41,848 nucleotides of DNA, taken from the NCBI GenBank assembly GCA_947494205.1, contig CANLUH010000030.1, positions 1 through 41,848 of the forward strand, given 5' to 3'. The notes below the pieces were generated by a model. It did no database searches and was not told where the DNA came from. It was given only the letters and a program-made list of their open reading frames with translations. Shown piece by piece: positions 8,158-16,337 of the stretch. Position 1 is the stretch's first letter; every line of letters starts with the position of its first letter. The stretch is from an uncultured Flavobacteriaceae bacterium. GTDB taxonomy: Bacteria > Bacteroidota > Bacteroidia > Flavobacteriales > Flavobacteriaceae. A program made the position numbers and the translations under genes.

Positions 8158-8648
8158 CTAACTGCTAAAAAAAAATGGCTTTTTAATTAACCTGAAGTAT
8201 CATTATTAAATTACACGTTATTAAACTTAATGAGGCAGTAAGTAATACCGCCACGAAAAAATGGGATAAATGTTTTTTTATCATAGGTTATATGTTCTTT
8301 ATTGCAGTTTGTGTGAAGTATTTCGTAATAGCACATTATGTAATCAACAACACTAAAAAATGCAATGTATTTTTAATACTAAAAGCTATAAGGCTTTTAT
8401 TTTGGGGTTTTTAAGAATGTTATCCTATTGTAATAGCAACTTTTTTAACTGTAGAATGCACATTTCTCTTTTTCTATATTATAAACAACTTAGAAACAAT
8501 ATCCCCTACCATTAATTTCCGTTTCTTCTCTGAGTAGAGTACATTTTAACATTATAAAATTAATAACTCGATTTATATCAAACAGTTAATATTTATATGA
8601 AGTTTCTATGACATTGCTTACTTTTAGAAAAAATTTATATTCACAACT
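8158..8648. other. About 490-bp intergenic region, no gene seen
   Basis: No convincing gene or RNA is visible. A small hairpin, AAAAGC-TATAAG-GCTTTT (8381-8398), followed by ATTTT could be a weak terminator but has no clear upstream gene. TACTTTTA near 8621-8628 is a weak -7 candidate for the dipeptidase gene that starts at 8649. Confidence 0.3.
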
Positions 8649-10037
8649 ATGAACACTATCAAAGATTACATAGAACAACATAAAGACCGTTTTTTAAACG
8701 AACTTATAGAACTTCTTAAAATACCGTCTGTTAGCGCGGACTCTGCTTATAAAGATGATGTTATAAAAACAGCCAATGAAGTAGCCTCTAGCTTAAAAAA
8801 AGCAGGCTGTGATATTATAGAAATATGCGAAACCGATGGTTACCCTATTATTTATGGTGAGAAAACAATAGACAAAGACTTACCAACTGTATTGGTTTAC
8901 GGACATTACGATGTGCAACCCGCAGACCCATTAGAGTTATGGGATTCTGCACCTTTTGAACCAGTTATTAAAAATACTGAGTTACATCCTGAAGGGGCTA
9001 TTTTTGCACGTGGCGCATGCGATGACAAAGGTCAAATGTACATGCATGTTAAAGCTATGGAATTTATGACCTCTACAAACCAACTCCCTTGTAACGTTAA
9101 GTTTATGATAGAAGGTGAAGAAGAAGTAGGAAGTGTTAATCTCTCTAAATTTGTAAAAGAAAACCAAGAAAAATTAAGCAACGACGTTATTTTAATTAGC
9201 GACACTGGTATGATTGCTAAAGATGTGCCGTCTATTACTACTGGGCTACGTGGGTTGAGTTATGTAGAAGTTGAAGTTACTGGACCGAATAGAGATTTAC
9301 ACTCAGGATTATATGGTGGTGCTGTAGCAAACCCTATTAATATTTTAACTAAAATGATTGCCTCTTTACACGATGAAAACAATCATATTACTATTCCTGG
9401 GTTTTATGATAACGTAGAGGAGTTATCTAAAGAAGAGCGTGCAGAAATGGCAAAAGCTCCGTTTTCTTTAGAAGCTTATAAAAAAGCATTAGATATTAAT
9501 GCTGTATATGGTGAAGCTGGTTATACTACAAACGAACGCAACTCTATTAGACCAACATTAGATGTAAATGGTATTTGGGGTGGTTATATAGGTGAAGGTG
9601 CAAAAACAGTTATTGCTAGTAAAGCTTATGCAAAAATATCTATGCGTTTAGTACCTAATCAAGATTGGGAAAATATTACGCAGTTATTTAAAACTCATTT
9701 TGAAAACATTGCACCAGATGGTGTTACAGTAAAAGTGACACCTCATCATGGCGGACAAGGTTACGTAACACCTATAGATAGCATTGGTTACCAAGCTGCC
9801 TCAAAAGCTTACCAAGACACCTTTGGAAAAACACCAATTCCACAACGTAGTGGTGGTAGTATTCCTATTGTTTCACTTTTTGAACAAGAACTAAAAAGTA
9901 AAACTATTTTAATGGGCTTTGGTTTAGATAGTGATGCTATACATTCACCAAACGAACATTTTGGAGTTTGGAATTACCTAAAAGGAATAGAAACTATCCC
10001 TCATTTTTACAAGCATTTTACGAAATTATTTAAATAA
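8649..10037 (+). CDS. M20-family metallodipeptidase
   Basis: A 462-residue cytosolic zinc peptidase of the M20/CNDP dipeptidase type, which cleaves dipeptides (the carnosinase-like branch is the closest by motif). The two-metal site is visible: H86 in YGHYDVQPAD, D125 in RGACDDKGQ, E157/E158 in EGEEEVGS (catalytic base and ligand), D185 in ISDTG, and H432 in IHSPNEHF. The dimerisation ('lid') domain lies between about residues 200 and 330 and contains the conserved NPIN and Arg-rich stretches. There is no signal peptide, so it acts in the cytoplasm. The length is normal for the family. It is probably monocistronic, ending in a convergent gap shared with the secreted M28 peptidase. The exact dipeptide substrate cannot be told. 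Confidence 0.92.
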   Translation: MNTIKDYIEQHKDRFLNELIELLKIPSVSADSAYKDDVIKTANEVASSLKKAGCDIIEICETDGYPIIYGEKTIDKDLPTVLVYGHYDVQPADPLELWDSAPFEPVIKNTELHPEGAIFARGACDDKGQMYMHVKAMEFMTSTNQLPCNVKFMIEGEEEVGSVNLSKFVKENQEKLSNDVILISDTGMIAKDVPSITTGLRGLSYVEVEVTGPNRDLHSGLYGGAVANPINILTKMIASLHDENNHITIPGFYDNVEELSKEERAEMAKAPFSLEAYKKALDINAVYGEAGYTTNERNSIRPTLDVNGIWGGYIGEGAKTVIASKAYAKISMRLVPNQDWENITQLFKTHFENIAPDGVTVKVTPHHGGQGYVTPIDSIGYQAASKAYQDTFGKTPIPQRSGGSIPIVSLFEQELKSKTILMGFGLDSDAIHSPNEHFGVWNYLKGIETIPHFYKHFTKLFK

Positions 10038-10100
10038 TAGTCCGTTTATTTCGTATCATTTACAATGATGAAACGCCATAAACAACAATTAATTCATGCC

Positions 10101-10164
10101 GTATTGAGAGCAGTCGACATTTTGATAATTTCAAAATCAAAGTACTTCGACTGCGCTCAGTGTG
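10101..10164. repeat. REP-like nested palindrome
   Basis: Outer arms GCAGTCGA (10110-10117) and TCGACTGC (10147-10154) enclose an inner inverted repeat ATTTTGA / TCAAAAT (10119-10135). The right side continues GCTCAGTGTGACATT. Strings of this TCGACTGCGCTCAGTGTGACA type are familiar to me as dispersed repeats between flavobacterial genes. Here it lies between convergent genes, is more GC-rich than its surroundings, and may also act as a bidirectional terminator (TTTTTT at 10171-10176). Confidence 0.6.
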
Positions 10165-10167
10165 ACA

Positions 10168-11538
10168 TTACTTTTTTATAAATTTTTGAATTACTTTTTT
10201 AGTATCTACGGTAATTTCTATAAAGTATACACCATTAGCAATAGCTGCAATAGCTACCTCTTCTGTTTTATTTTTAATGATACCATTTAAAACCTCTTGC
10301 CCGTTAATGTTATGAATTTTATAATTTGCGCTGTTATGCTCTGGTAACTCAATAAATAAAGTAGTACTCACTGGATTTGGATAAAGTGTAACATTAGTAA
10401 GTAAATCGAATTCAGTAACACTTAATAAATCAACGGTAATACAAGCACTTGTTTCAGTACAAATAGCGTTTGTAATTTCTACAGCATAATTTCCTGTTGT
10501 AGTTACCATATAAGTCTGACTGGTTTCTCCTGCTATTGGCATTCCTGTATTGCAATTTATCCATTGGTAGGTTGCTCCTGTCTCGTTTGCCGTTAAACTA
10601 TTTGTATTTACTGTTACTAAATTATTAATAGCCGTTAATCCTCCTTTAGTAACCATGTAGCCCATAATTAACTTTGTTAATTCATGATAATAAGGTAAAT
10701 TTAATGTACTAAAACGATCTCCCGATGAGTGATAAAATGGTGTCTGGTCGTTTGTTTCCCATGACTCGCCAACTAGAACAGCAGGAAAGCCTCTATTCCA
10801 AAAACTAGCGTGATCACTTGCAGAAGTCCCTGGGTTTACCACATTTACATTTAATGTAAAATTATAAGCTGGTGTGTTTAAAATAGCTACAATATCATCT
10901 CCCATTGCTATAGAAGATGCATCTCCTTGCCTTACATCTATATCAAATTCATTATTATCATCACCATCGTATCCCATCATATCTATATTTAAAACCCCTA
11001 GAATATTATCATTATTATTTTGTGCTAAATTGGCATAAAAATTAGAGCCTCTTAACCCTATCTCTTCTTCATCCCATAGCGCATAAACAATAGTATTATC
11101 TAAACATTGTTCCGATAAAATTCTAGCAATCTCTAAAACAGCCGTTGTACCACTAGCATTATCGTCTGCGCAATAATTAGCAACAGAGTCGTAGTGCGCA
11201 CAAATTATATAAATATCATTAGGATTAGTGTAACCTAATTGAGTCGCAACAATATTTCTTCCATTAGTATTAAAACTTTGATCAACTACTGTTATATTAT
11301 TAAATTCTTGAAATTTCTCTACTAAATAATCTGCAGCCAAATCATTATTGGCTTGTTGTCTATTTAAAATAGTTACTAGATTTCCATTAACTTCTGTTTC
11401 AACTTCTCCTGAAAACTCGCGAATAGTCAACGTTAATGAGTCTATGTCTACTTGGTTAATAATATCCTCTATGGTCTGACTATTAACAGTAATAATCCCT
11501 ATAAAAAAACAAATAAACACCCCTATACTATTTTTCAT
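10168..11538 (-). CDS. Secreted M28 aminopeptidase with T9SS sorting tail
   Basis: A zinc aminopeptidase exported to the surface or medium by the type 9 system. The signal peptide is MKNSIGVFICFFIGIITVNS. The M28 domain (about residues 60-310) shows the metal ligands H115 in CAHYDS, D126 in ADDNASG, E157/E158 in WDEEEIGLRGS, D186 in NIDMMGYD and H270 in YHSSGD. A PKD/Ig-like module with a CNTG...C pattern follows (about 325-375). The last 75 residues are a type A T9SS signal (TLYPNPVSTTLFIELP ... NGVYFIEITVDTKKVIQKFI). The frame is open up to 11598, but a TATATTTG box at 11556-11563 puts the transcript start near 11550, so ATG 11538 is preferred; it also gives a normal signal peptide. Confidence 0.9.
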   Translation of the reverse strand: MKNSIGVFICFFIGIITVNSQTIEDIINQVDIDSLTLTIREFSGEVETEVNGNLVTILNRQQANNDLAADYLVEKFQEFNNITVVDQSFNTNGRNIVATQLGYTNPNDIYIICAHYDSVANYCADDNASGTTAVLEIARILSEQCLDNTIVYALWDEEEIGLRGSNFYANLAQNNNDNILGVLNIDMMGYDGDDNNEFDIDVRQGDASSIAMGDDIVAILNTPAYNFTLNVNVVNPGTSASDHASFWNRGFPAVLVGESWETNDQTPFYHSSGDRFSTLNLPYYHELTKLIMGYMVTKGGLTAINNLVTVNTNSLTANETGATYQWINCNTGMPIAGETSQTYMVTTTGNYAVEITNAICTETSACITVDLLSVTEFDLLTNVTLYPNPVSTTLFIELPEHNSANYKIHNINGQEVLNGIIKNKTEEVAIAAIANGVYFIEITVDTKKVIQKFIKK

Positions 11539-11555
11539 TTTCACAATTTTTCTCC

Positions 11556-11576
11556 CAAATATACTACTAATTAGTA
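11556..11576 (-). promoter_or_regulatory. Promoter of the M28 peptidase, with palindrome
   Basis: TATATTTG on the minus strand (11556-11563) is an exact -7 box. A perfect 12-bp palindrome, TACTAATTAGTA (11565-11576), sits just upstream of it, where a regulator could bind. The -33 box is poor. This site decides the start codon of the peptidase. Confidence 0.5.
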
Positions 11577-11699
11577 AATTAAATACGTTATAAAACATCC
11601 GTTTTTATTTTACTATTCTTCATTTATTTCATTCTATACACAATTAAAAATCACAACTCTACGTTATTAATTTCAACTAACTAAACCACTACTTTTACA

Positions 11700-12962
11700 A
11701 TGGTATTTACTCGCGAAAAAAGAGAGCACTGGTCTTTTTGGAATAAATTCGGTCTTGCATTTTTATTTTCTTACATTATATTTTATGGCATTACTATATT
11801 TAAAGGCTCCCTGTTAAAACCCATTATTTATTGGGTAGGCAAAAATATCTTGAACATTTCTTACGAGTTTTCAAATATGGGCTATGGTAGTGGGGATACT
11901 ACTTATGCTTATATTCAAGTTTTAGTTTTATTATGTATAGCTCTTTTATCGGCAATAATTATCTCTCTAATTGCTAGAAAAAAGCAGACCAGCGAAACAT
12001 ATAACATTGCACAATGGGTACTTACTATAATAGTACGGTTTGTACTTATATATTTTTTAATTGTATATGGTTACTCTAAAGTATTCTATTTACAATTCTC
12101 TGCTCCTAGCCTATCACGATTATTACAACCTGTGGGAGATATGTCTCCTATGGGATTAGCATGGACTTTTATGGGCTATTCCAAAACCTATACTATTTTC
12201 TCTGGTTTAGCAGAAGTTATTGCAGGTTATCTACTAATAAGTAAACGCACACAAACCCTAGGCGCTATCTTTACAGTTGGAGTTATGGGTAATGTATTTA
12301 TGATGAATTTGTGCTACGATATCCCTGTAAAACTATTCTCTTTACACCTACTATTAATGGGAGTTTTTCTATTGCTTACCGATTTTAAACGATTATTAAA
12401 CATACTATTATTTAATAAAGCGGTAAAACGAACTCAGTACTTTTCACCTTATTTAAAAGATAAAGATGCGGTAAAAGCCATAAGAGGTTTAAAACTAATT
12501 TTTATAGTAGGACTCTCTGCACTTTTTATATCTAATAGTTATTCTGGACAAAAAAAGTATGGAGAAAACAGAGAAAAACCTGCTCTTTATGGCATCTGGG
12601 AAGCACAGTATTTTATTAAAAATAAAGATACCGTAGTACCTTTAATAACAGACAATAGCCGTTGGCGTTACTTAATAGTAGACCGTAAAGATCGTGCTAA
12701 AGTAAACTTAATTAATGGTACCGTTGAGCGTTATACTTTTAAAACCGATACTTTAAAACAAACCATTACTTTACATATAGAAGATTCAGTTTTAGAAGAA
12801 CCTAACTTTACTTTTAAACAACCTAACAAGGACCATTTAGAGCTTTTAGGAACCCATAATACCGATAGTCTGCACGTTATTTTCAAACGTAAAAATTTAG
12901 ATGACTTTCTATTAAGAACAAGAGGTTTTAATTGGATAAACGAAAGACCTCACAATAAATAA
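11700..12962 (+). CDS. DoxX-like multi-pass membrane protein
   Basis: A 420-residue inner-membrane protein with about seven or eight hydrophobic segments between residues 15 and 285 (for example FGLAFLFSYIIFYGITIF, YIQVLVLLCIALLSAIIISL, FVLIYFLIVYGYSKVF). The GYSKVF ... LAEVIAGYLL layout is that of DoxX-type proteins, some of which take part in redox or sulfur chemistry, though most have no known role. A soluble C-terminal domain of about 130 residues (from YGENREKPALYGIW) is beta-rich and predicted to face the periplasm or cytoplasm; I do not recognise it. The gene is divergent from the M28 peptidase and is followed directly by the BlaI-type promoter, so it is likely a separate unit. Confidence 0.7.
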   Translation: MVFTREKREHWSFWNKFGLAFLFSYIIFYGITIFKGSLLKPIIYWVGKNILNISYEFSNMGYGSGDTTYAYIQVLVLLCIALLSAIIISLIARKKQTSETYNIAQWVLTIIVRFVLIYFLIVYGYSKVFYLQFSAPSLSRLLQPVGDMSPMGLAWTFMGYSKTYTIFSGLAEVIAGYLLISKRTQTLGAIFTVGVMGNVFMMNLCYDIPVKLFSLHLLLMGVFLLLTDFKRLLNILLFNKAVKRTQYFSPYLKDKDAVKAIRGLKLIFIVGLSALFISNSYSGQKKYGENREKPALYGIWEAQYFIKNKDTVVPLITDNSRWRYLIVDRKDRAKVNLINGTVERYTFKTDTLKQTITLHIEDSVLEEPNFTFKQPNKDHLELLGTHNTDSLHVIFKRKNLDDFLLRTRGFNWINERPHNK

Positions 12963-12988
12963 AATTATTTTTTTCAATAAAAAAACAC

Positions 12989-13052
12989 TTCTACATTTGT
13001 AGAATACATATTTTAATTCTACATTTGTAGAGTTAATTCTAAAAACGTAGAA
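12989..13052 (+). promoter_or_regulatory. Promoter with three BlaI-type operators for the 13056-16246 operon
   Basis: Three 16-bp inverted repeats of one type: TTCTACATTTGTAGAA (12989-13004), TTCTACATTTGTAGAG (13017-13032) and TTCTAAAAACGTAGAA (13037-13052). Their core TACAnnTGTA is the half-site type bound by BlaI/MecI repressors. The promoter is built into them: TTTG (12996-12999, inside site 1), a 20-bp spacer and TACATTTG (13020-13027, inside site 2) form a full Bacteroidota -33/-7 pair. Site 3 covers the start of the transcript, up to 3 bases before the ATG. A bound repressor would block RNA polymerase at every step, giving autoregulation. Confidence 0.85.
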
Positions 13053-13055
13053 CAA

Positions 13056-13421
13056 ATGCGCCTTTCAAAAACAGAAGAAGATTTAATGAACCACCTTTGG
13101 AAACTGGAAAAAGGATTTATGAAAGATCTTTTAGAAGCTTATCCAGAACCAAAACCAGCAACAACAACTGTAGCAACCTTATTAAAAAGAATGACAGATA
13201 AGGGGTTTATAGATTATAAACGCTTCGGAAACTCTAGAGAATACTTTCCACTGGTAAAAAAGAAAGACTATTTCTCGAAACATGTAAATAGCTTAATTAA
13301 AAACTTTTTTAATGATAGTAGTTCGCAATTTGCTTCTTTTTTCACTAAAGAAACTAACCTAAGTAAAGCGGAATTAGAAGACTTAAAAGCCATTATAGAT
13401 AACGAAATTAAAAACAAATAG
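13056..13421 (+). CDS. BlaI/MecI/CopY-family transcriptional repressor (system 1)
   Basis: A 121-residue winged-helix repressor (penicillinase-repressor family). It is a dimer in known members and is inactivated when cleaved after its partner peptidase senses a signal. Features include the N-terminal SKTEEDLMNHLWKLEKGFMKDLLEAY helix-turn-helix region, the TTTVATLLKRMTDKGFIDYKR recognition helix and wing, and a C-terminal dimerisation helix pair. The length is typical. It is the first gene of a two-gene operon: its stop is followed 2 bp later by the ATG of the M56 peptidase. Three operators in its promoter indicate autorepression. The term BlaI here names the family; no beta-lactamase is present. 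Confidence 0.92.
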   Translation: MRLSKTEEDLMNHLWKLEKGFMKDLLEAYPEPKPATTTVATLLKRMTDKGFIDYKRFGNSREYFPLVKKKDYFSKHVNSLIKNFFNDSSSQFASFFTKETNLSKAELEDLKAIIDNEIKNK

Positions 13422-13423
13422 CC

Positions 13424-16246
13424 ATGCTTTTATACCTGTTAAAATCCAGTGCTTGTTTGGCTATCTTTTTAATATTCTATAAACTATTATTAGAAAAAGA
13501 AACCATACATAACTTTAAAAGGTTCTTTTTATTATTAGCGTTACTTGTATCGTTTATAATACCAGCTATTACTTTTATCGAATATATAGAGCCAACAACA
13601 ATTATAGACACATTTGTTCCCACTTTCGAAGTGACTCAAAACACACAGAATATACCTATAGAAGAAGACATTAATTACCTACCAATATTGCTTTGGTCTC
13701 TATACGGATTGGGTGTTTTAATTTTTGGACTAAAGTTTTCTATTAACTTATTTAGAATTACTAAAAGAATACAACGCAACCCTAAATACAAAAACAGAAC
13801 CTATACTAATGTTTTACTATTAGATTTAATAACACCACATACTTTTTTCAACTTTATCTTTTTAAATAAAGACAAATTTGAAACACAACAAATTCCTGAA
13901 GAAGTATTATTGCATGAAGAGGCACATGCAAAACAGAAACATAGCTTAGACATTATATTTATAGAGCTCTTACAAGTTATATTTTGGTTTAACCCTTTAT
14001 TTTATTTAAGTAAAAAGGCTATTAAATTAAATCATGAATTTTTAGCAGATAGAGCCGTTTTAAAACATGGCATTAAGCCGTCATTATATCAACAACTATT
14101 ATTAGCGTTCTCATCAAACGCTACAGAACCCACTTTGGCAAATGCCATTAATTATTCATTAATCAAAAAACGATTTACAATTATGAAATCACAAACATCA
14201 AAAAAGGCCATTTGGCTTAGAAGCTTATTATTGCTTCCCCTTTTAGGAGGGCTACTCTTTAGCTTTAGTAGTACACAACAAATTGAAAAAGAAATGGATT
14301 CTGTGTTTAGCAATCCAGATTCATCAAATGAGCTTATCATTACATTAAAACCAGATGGGCAATTTTCACATAATAACACTATTGTAAGTATTAAAGATAT
14401 AAAAGCGCTCATAACATCAAAAACAAATACTATCAGTATTATTCCAGATGGTGTAATAGAAGAAAGTATAAGAACAAAGGCCATTTTAAGTATTGGCAAA
14501 TTAGGTGTTAAAGGTTTAAACTATGGTTCTACAAATGCTGAACACGCGGAATACATTAAACAGAAAAAGCACCTTAAGAATGATACTTATAAAGAAATAA
14601 TAACACCATCTCCATATGAAAGAGTTAAAGAATCCTTTACAGATGCAATTAATGACAATGTCGTTTTAGAAGTAAAACAAGAGCCTTTACGTTTAAAACT
14701 AAACGGAAAAACAACTAGTTTAGAAACTTTAACAGAAGACTATAAAACTATTGTTGGAGAGCCAAGTGACCTTAGAATTTATGTTAAAGGCGGTATTAAG
14801 ATGACGCTTATTAATGCTATCCGTTCAAAATTAAAAGATTATGTAAATAAAATAAATTTATCGCAAGGTGGACATATCATTGGGGATACAGATGATAATA
14901 ATACAGAACTGATAACAAGAAAAGACGAAAAAACTATACCTGTTGTTAATGGTATTAAATGTGATGGATGCACATTATTTCTTTCTAAAACAGGTGTTGA
15001 GAAATTAATCCTTTCAACAACTACAAGAGAGCCTATTACAAAGTTTTGGATAAAATTCCCAGGTAAGCGCTCGGTTATTGTTAAAGGAAATACTGCCAAC
15101 AACAATAAAGAGATAGAAACTAACGTTAAAAACGCCAAAATAGGTGACGTAGTACAACTTTTCGAGATTAAAACTAAAGACGAAACATTAAAACCTGTTA
15201 TAATAAAGCTTGTAGACAGAAACAATCCTAAATATTCTAAGTCTCCTCAAGTTGTAAAAGCTGATAATGCTGAACCATCAGACTTACCCCCACCACCTCC
15301 GCCACCAGCGCCTATATATGTAAAAAAAGGGCACAGAACTCTAAATGAAGTTATAGAAAGCACTCCTAAAGGGCTAAAAACAGGCTATAAAACTATTAAT
15401 GGAGAAAGCCATTACTTCATTACTTACAAAAATGGGGTAACTGTATATTACAATAAATTTGGGGTTGCCGTAAACAAAAACGGAAAAGAGCTACCTCCTC
15501 CTCCTCCGCCAAAACCTGTTAATGTTAAAGAACCCAAACATGCTCCTAAAAAAATAGCTGAAACTAAAATAAATACCGAGTCTATTGAAGCTATAAATAA
15601 AAGAAATTTAAGAAAGCAAATCTTAGAAGATAGAAAAATAGCCATGTTAGACAATAAAAAAGAAGCTATAAATAAAAGACAAATTGAATTAGATAAGAAA
15701 ATCAATTTAAGAAAGCAGCTATTAAAAAAGAGAAAAACTGCAAAAAAGGAAGCTTTAAACAAAAGAAGAGCAGAACTCGAAGAAAAAAGAAACAGACCTA
15801 AAGAAATGGCTGAAGCTGAGATTAAAACAGGCTATTTAGATATTAATGGTAAAAAACATTATTACACTACTGTAGACGGAAAGACAAGATATTTTAATCG
15901 TTATGGTGTAGAAACAGATAAAAAAGGAAAAGAATTAACTCCTAATAAACAAGTAAGTTCGGACCAAGTATTACCAAATAGTAATATTAGTAAGGTGTAT
16001 TTTGACGATAAGGTAGTTAGCGAATTTAAAACCTCCAATCAAGCCTTGGCAGAAGCTATTCCAGAAACTCCTAGTATGCTAGGTCTAAAAAATAAAGGTG
16101 CTATTTTTTATTACGAAGGTGAAAAAATAACAGGTAAAAAAGCTATTGACTTAGTAGACAATAATAGAGATTTGAATATACTTATTAGAAGCATAAATGC
16201 TAAACAACCTATTGTTAAGCTCTCCACAGCACCCATTAGATTATAA
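13424..16246 (+). CDS. Large M56 (BlaR1-type) sensor peptidase with unusual C-terminal extension (system 1)
   Basis: A membrane metallopeptidase that in BlaR1-type systems turns an outside signal into repressor cleavage. TM segments lie near residues 5-20, 34-53, 87-105 and 263-282. The zinc motif HEEAH (164-168) and the downstream NHEFLADRAV lie in the cytosolic M56 domain. At 940 residues it is much longer than the usual 300-600. The extra part contains ExbD-like stretches (about 310-365, ...IIPDGVIEESIRTKAILSIGK and on), two proline runs (about 621-632 and 687-693), a Lys/Arg/Glu-rich coiled coil (about 710-795), and two copies of a 45-residue unit (about 650-690 and 797-838; KTGYKTINGESHYF / KTGYLDINGKKHYY). 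There is no penicillin-binding domain, so the signal is unknown. Confidence 0.88.
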   Translation: MLLYLLKSSACLAIFLIFYKLLLEKETIHNFKRFFLLLALLVSFIIPAITFIEYIEPTTIIDTFVPTFEVTQNTQNIPIEEDINYLPILLWSLYGLGVLIFGLKFSINLFRITKRIQRNPKYKNRTYTNVLLLDLITPHTFFNFIFLNKDKFETQQIPEEVLLHEEAHAKQKHSLDIIFIELLQVIFWFNPLFYLSKKAIKLNHEFLADRAVLKHGIKPSLYQQLLLAFSSNATEPTLANAINYSLIKKRFTIMKSQTSKKAIWLRSLLLLPLLGGLLFSFSSTQQIEKEMDSVFSNPDSSNELIITLKPDGQFSHNNTIVSIKDIKALITSKTNTISIIPDGVIEESIRTKAILSIGKLGVKGLNYGSTNAEHAEYIKQKKHLKNDTYKEIITPSPYERVKESFTDAINDNVVLEVKQEPLRLKLNGKTTSLETLTEDYKTIVGEPSDLRIYVKGGIKMTLINAIRSKLKDYVNKINLSQGGHIIGDTDDNNTELITRKDEKTIPVVNGIKCDGCTLFLSKTGVEKLILSTTTREPITKFWIKFPGKRSVIVKGNTANNNKEIETNVKNAKIGDVVQLFEIKTKDETLKPVIIKLVDRNNPKYSKSPQVVKADNAEPSDLPPPPPPPAPIYVKKGHRTLNEVIESTPKGLKTGYKTINGESHYFITYKNGVTVYYNKFGVAVNKNGKELPPPPPPKPVNVKEPKHAPKKIAETKINTESIEAINKRNLRKQILEDRKIAMLDNKKEAINKRQIELDKKINLRKQLLKKRKTAKKEALNKRRAELEEKRNRPKEMAEAEIKTGYLDINGKKHYYTTVDGKTRYFNRYGVETDKKGKELTPNKQVSSDQVLPNSNISKVYFDDKVVSEFKTSNQALAEAIPETPSMLGLKNKGAIFYYEGEKITGKKAIDLVDNNRDLNILIRSINAKQPIVKLSTAPIRL

Positions 16247-16255
16247 TTTTTTACT

Positions 16256-16282
16256 AAAGCCTCGACATTCGAGGCTTTTTTA
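16256..16282 (+). terminator. Intrinsic terminator of the BlaI-M56 operon 1
   Basis: Ten-bp stem AAAGCCTCGA / TCGAGGCTTT with a 3-base loop, followed by TTTTAT, 10 bases after the M56 stop codon. Confidence 0.92.
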
Positions 16283-16337
16283 TGTAACATTTTTTAATTT
16301 TTAGCGTTCTATAAGTCTATCAATCAAATCAAATGTT

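Noticed and set aside
8290-8412. 39-codon hydrophobic plus-strand ORF
   Set aside because: No leader, no family, low complexity and no linked gene; likely chance in AT-rich DNA.
7639-8648. Bacteriocin biosynthesis cluster around the double-glycine peptide
   Set aside because: No transporter, immunity or modification gene is found on either strand nearby; only the precursor gene is supported.
11565-11576. TACTAATTAGTA as an operator of BlaI system 2
   Set aside because: The half-sites ACTAA/TTAGT are similar, but there is no 4-bp gap between them, so the helical spacing differs from AACTAA-N4-TTAGTT.
13056-16246. Beta-lactam resistance locus
   Set aside because: The BlaI and M56 family names suggest it, but there is no penicillin-binding sensor domain and no beta-lactamase gene in the window.
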